Shown: one piece after another, positions 63,540-64,000 of the stretch
How the letters are laid out: each line of letters begins with the position of its first letter
Position numbering within the stretch: position 1 is the first letter of the stretch
Notes under the pieces: generated by a model
The model's input: the letters and a program-made list of their open reading frames with translations, nothing else
What the model was told of the DNA's origin: nothing
Database searches by the model: none
Origin: Closterium sp. Naga37s-1
Lineage: Eukaryota > Streptophyta > Zygnematophyceae > Desmidiales > Closteriaceae
Assembly (NCBI GenBank): GCA_947471745.1
Contig: CANJKZ010000723.1
Location: forward strand, 5,807,001-5,871,000
DNA length: 64,000 nt
Reading direction: 5' to 3'
Made by a program: the position numbers and the translations under genes

Positions 63540-64000
63540 CAAGCAAGTAAGGCCTCTAGGCATAAGGCCAAGTTGGGTGCAGAAACGCTGGAGGTCACTA
63601 GGTGGCAACGCCGTGGTTAAGATATTTGCAGTGTTGGCCTCAGAGACCACACATCGCACGAGTGCCTGGCCACATTGCTGCAACTCTTGCAGAAGGAAGA
63701 AGTAACAAAGAAGGATGTGCTTCGCCTTCCCAACCAGTTAGGGCTCCTCTCACAACAGGATAGCAGACCTGTTGTCGGCGAACAAGACTAGGGGAGAGCG
63801 AGGCTGCTGACCGAGGTCGGTGAGGAGGAAAGACAGCCATTAAAGCTCATGGGCGGCCACGGCCGCAGCGTACACCTCTACCTCACGGCTGGAACTAGAG
63901 GCGGACGACGCCCGAGTCGACCTCCTCAAAACAGCTCCGGTCCTAAGGCTAAAGCAGTAACCTTGTGTAGACCGCAGCGACTGTGCGTCGTCGGCCCACG
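63540..64000 (-). pseudogene. Copia-G RNase H, minus strand, runs off the window
   Basis: In coding order from the window edge: WADDAQSLRSTQGYCFSL, RRSTRASSASS, EVEVYAAAVAAHEL followed by a stop, WLSFLLTDLGQQPRSP, LFADNRSAILL and two more stops, KAKHILLCYF, then CVVSEANTANILTTALPPS and QRFCTQLGL. This is the RNase H and tail of a Copia RT-RNase H. The acidic residues of WADDA and FADNRSA are present, but Glu is followed by Val in EVEVYA as in related families. At least three stops make it non-functional. Confidence 0.85.

Noticed and set aside
1-64000. tRNA, rRNA or other structured RNA genes
   Set aside because: The tRNA-like matches are primer binding sites of 12-14 bases next to LTRs; no full cloverleaf or rRNA segment was recognised by reading.

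Overview
The window is a cluster of nested LTR retrotransposons from a nuclear genome of the green lineage. I read it as a streptophyte alga or plant because Copia (Pseudoviridae) elements dominate, several carry the initiator-Met-tRNA primer site TGGTATCAGAGCC, and a chromodomain Gypsy (chromovirus) lies among them; the species cannot be named from this sequence. I found no convincing host gene, tRNA, rRNA, CRISPR array or bacterial-type operon. The labels A to H for Copia families are mine. The main evidence is long terminal repeats (LTRs) with TG...CA ends, target-site duplications (TSDs), primer sites (PBS), polypurine tracts (PPT) and gag-protease-integrase-RT-RNase H motifs.

Layout. 1-1209: 5' end of a Copia-A on the minus strand. 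1210-4173: remnant Copia-D with its 3' LTR. 4174-10880: mosaic of a gag piece, a GC-rich minisatellite, a Copia-B LTR piece, a Gypsy 3' half, a second Copia-D 3' half and low-complexity repeats. 10905-32284: a minus-strand Copia-D (5' LTR, primer-like site, gag, protease) that hosts a complete 6.0 kb Gypsy (12303-18302, TSD GCCGA) in its gag and a complete Copia-E (18984-31522, TSD AGTCA) in its LTR; Copia-E itself hosts a complete Copia-A (19888-26308, TSD CGACG). 32285-39286: Copia-D, Gypsy, Copia-B and Copia-A fragments, and about 1 kb that I cannot assign. 39287-44983: Copia-B 5' part carrying a 1.2 kb solo LTR of Copia-D (TSD AAAGC). 44984-62712: a block that appears inverted, containing Copia-F, a deleted Copia-B, the one Copia-A with an intact 1589-codon polyprotein (49280-55748), Copia-H and a solo Copia-B LTR (TSD AATTC). 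62713-64000: Copia-F RNase H and a further Copia fragment (G) running off the window.

Function. Copia-A at 50119-54888 is the only element here that could still encode every protein of the replication cycle (Gag, protease, integrase, RT, RNase H). All others are broken by stops, frameshifts, deletions or changed catalytic residues. The most informative results are structural: reciprocal Copia-B/Copia-F junctions at about 44,984 and 62,712 that a single inversion would resolve; a Copia-B insertion site present twice, once as a solo LTR; and a nested Copia-A whose LTRs are more diverged than those of its host Copia-E. I did not find evidence of a novel biological system beyond this transposon architecture.
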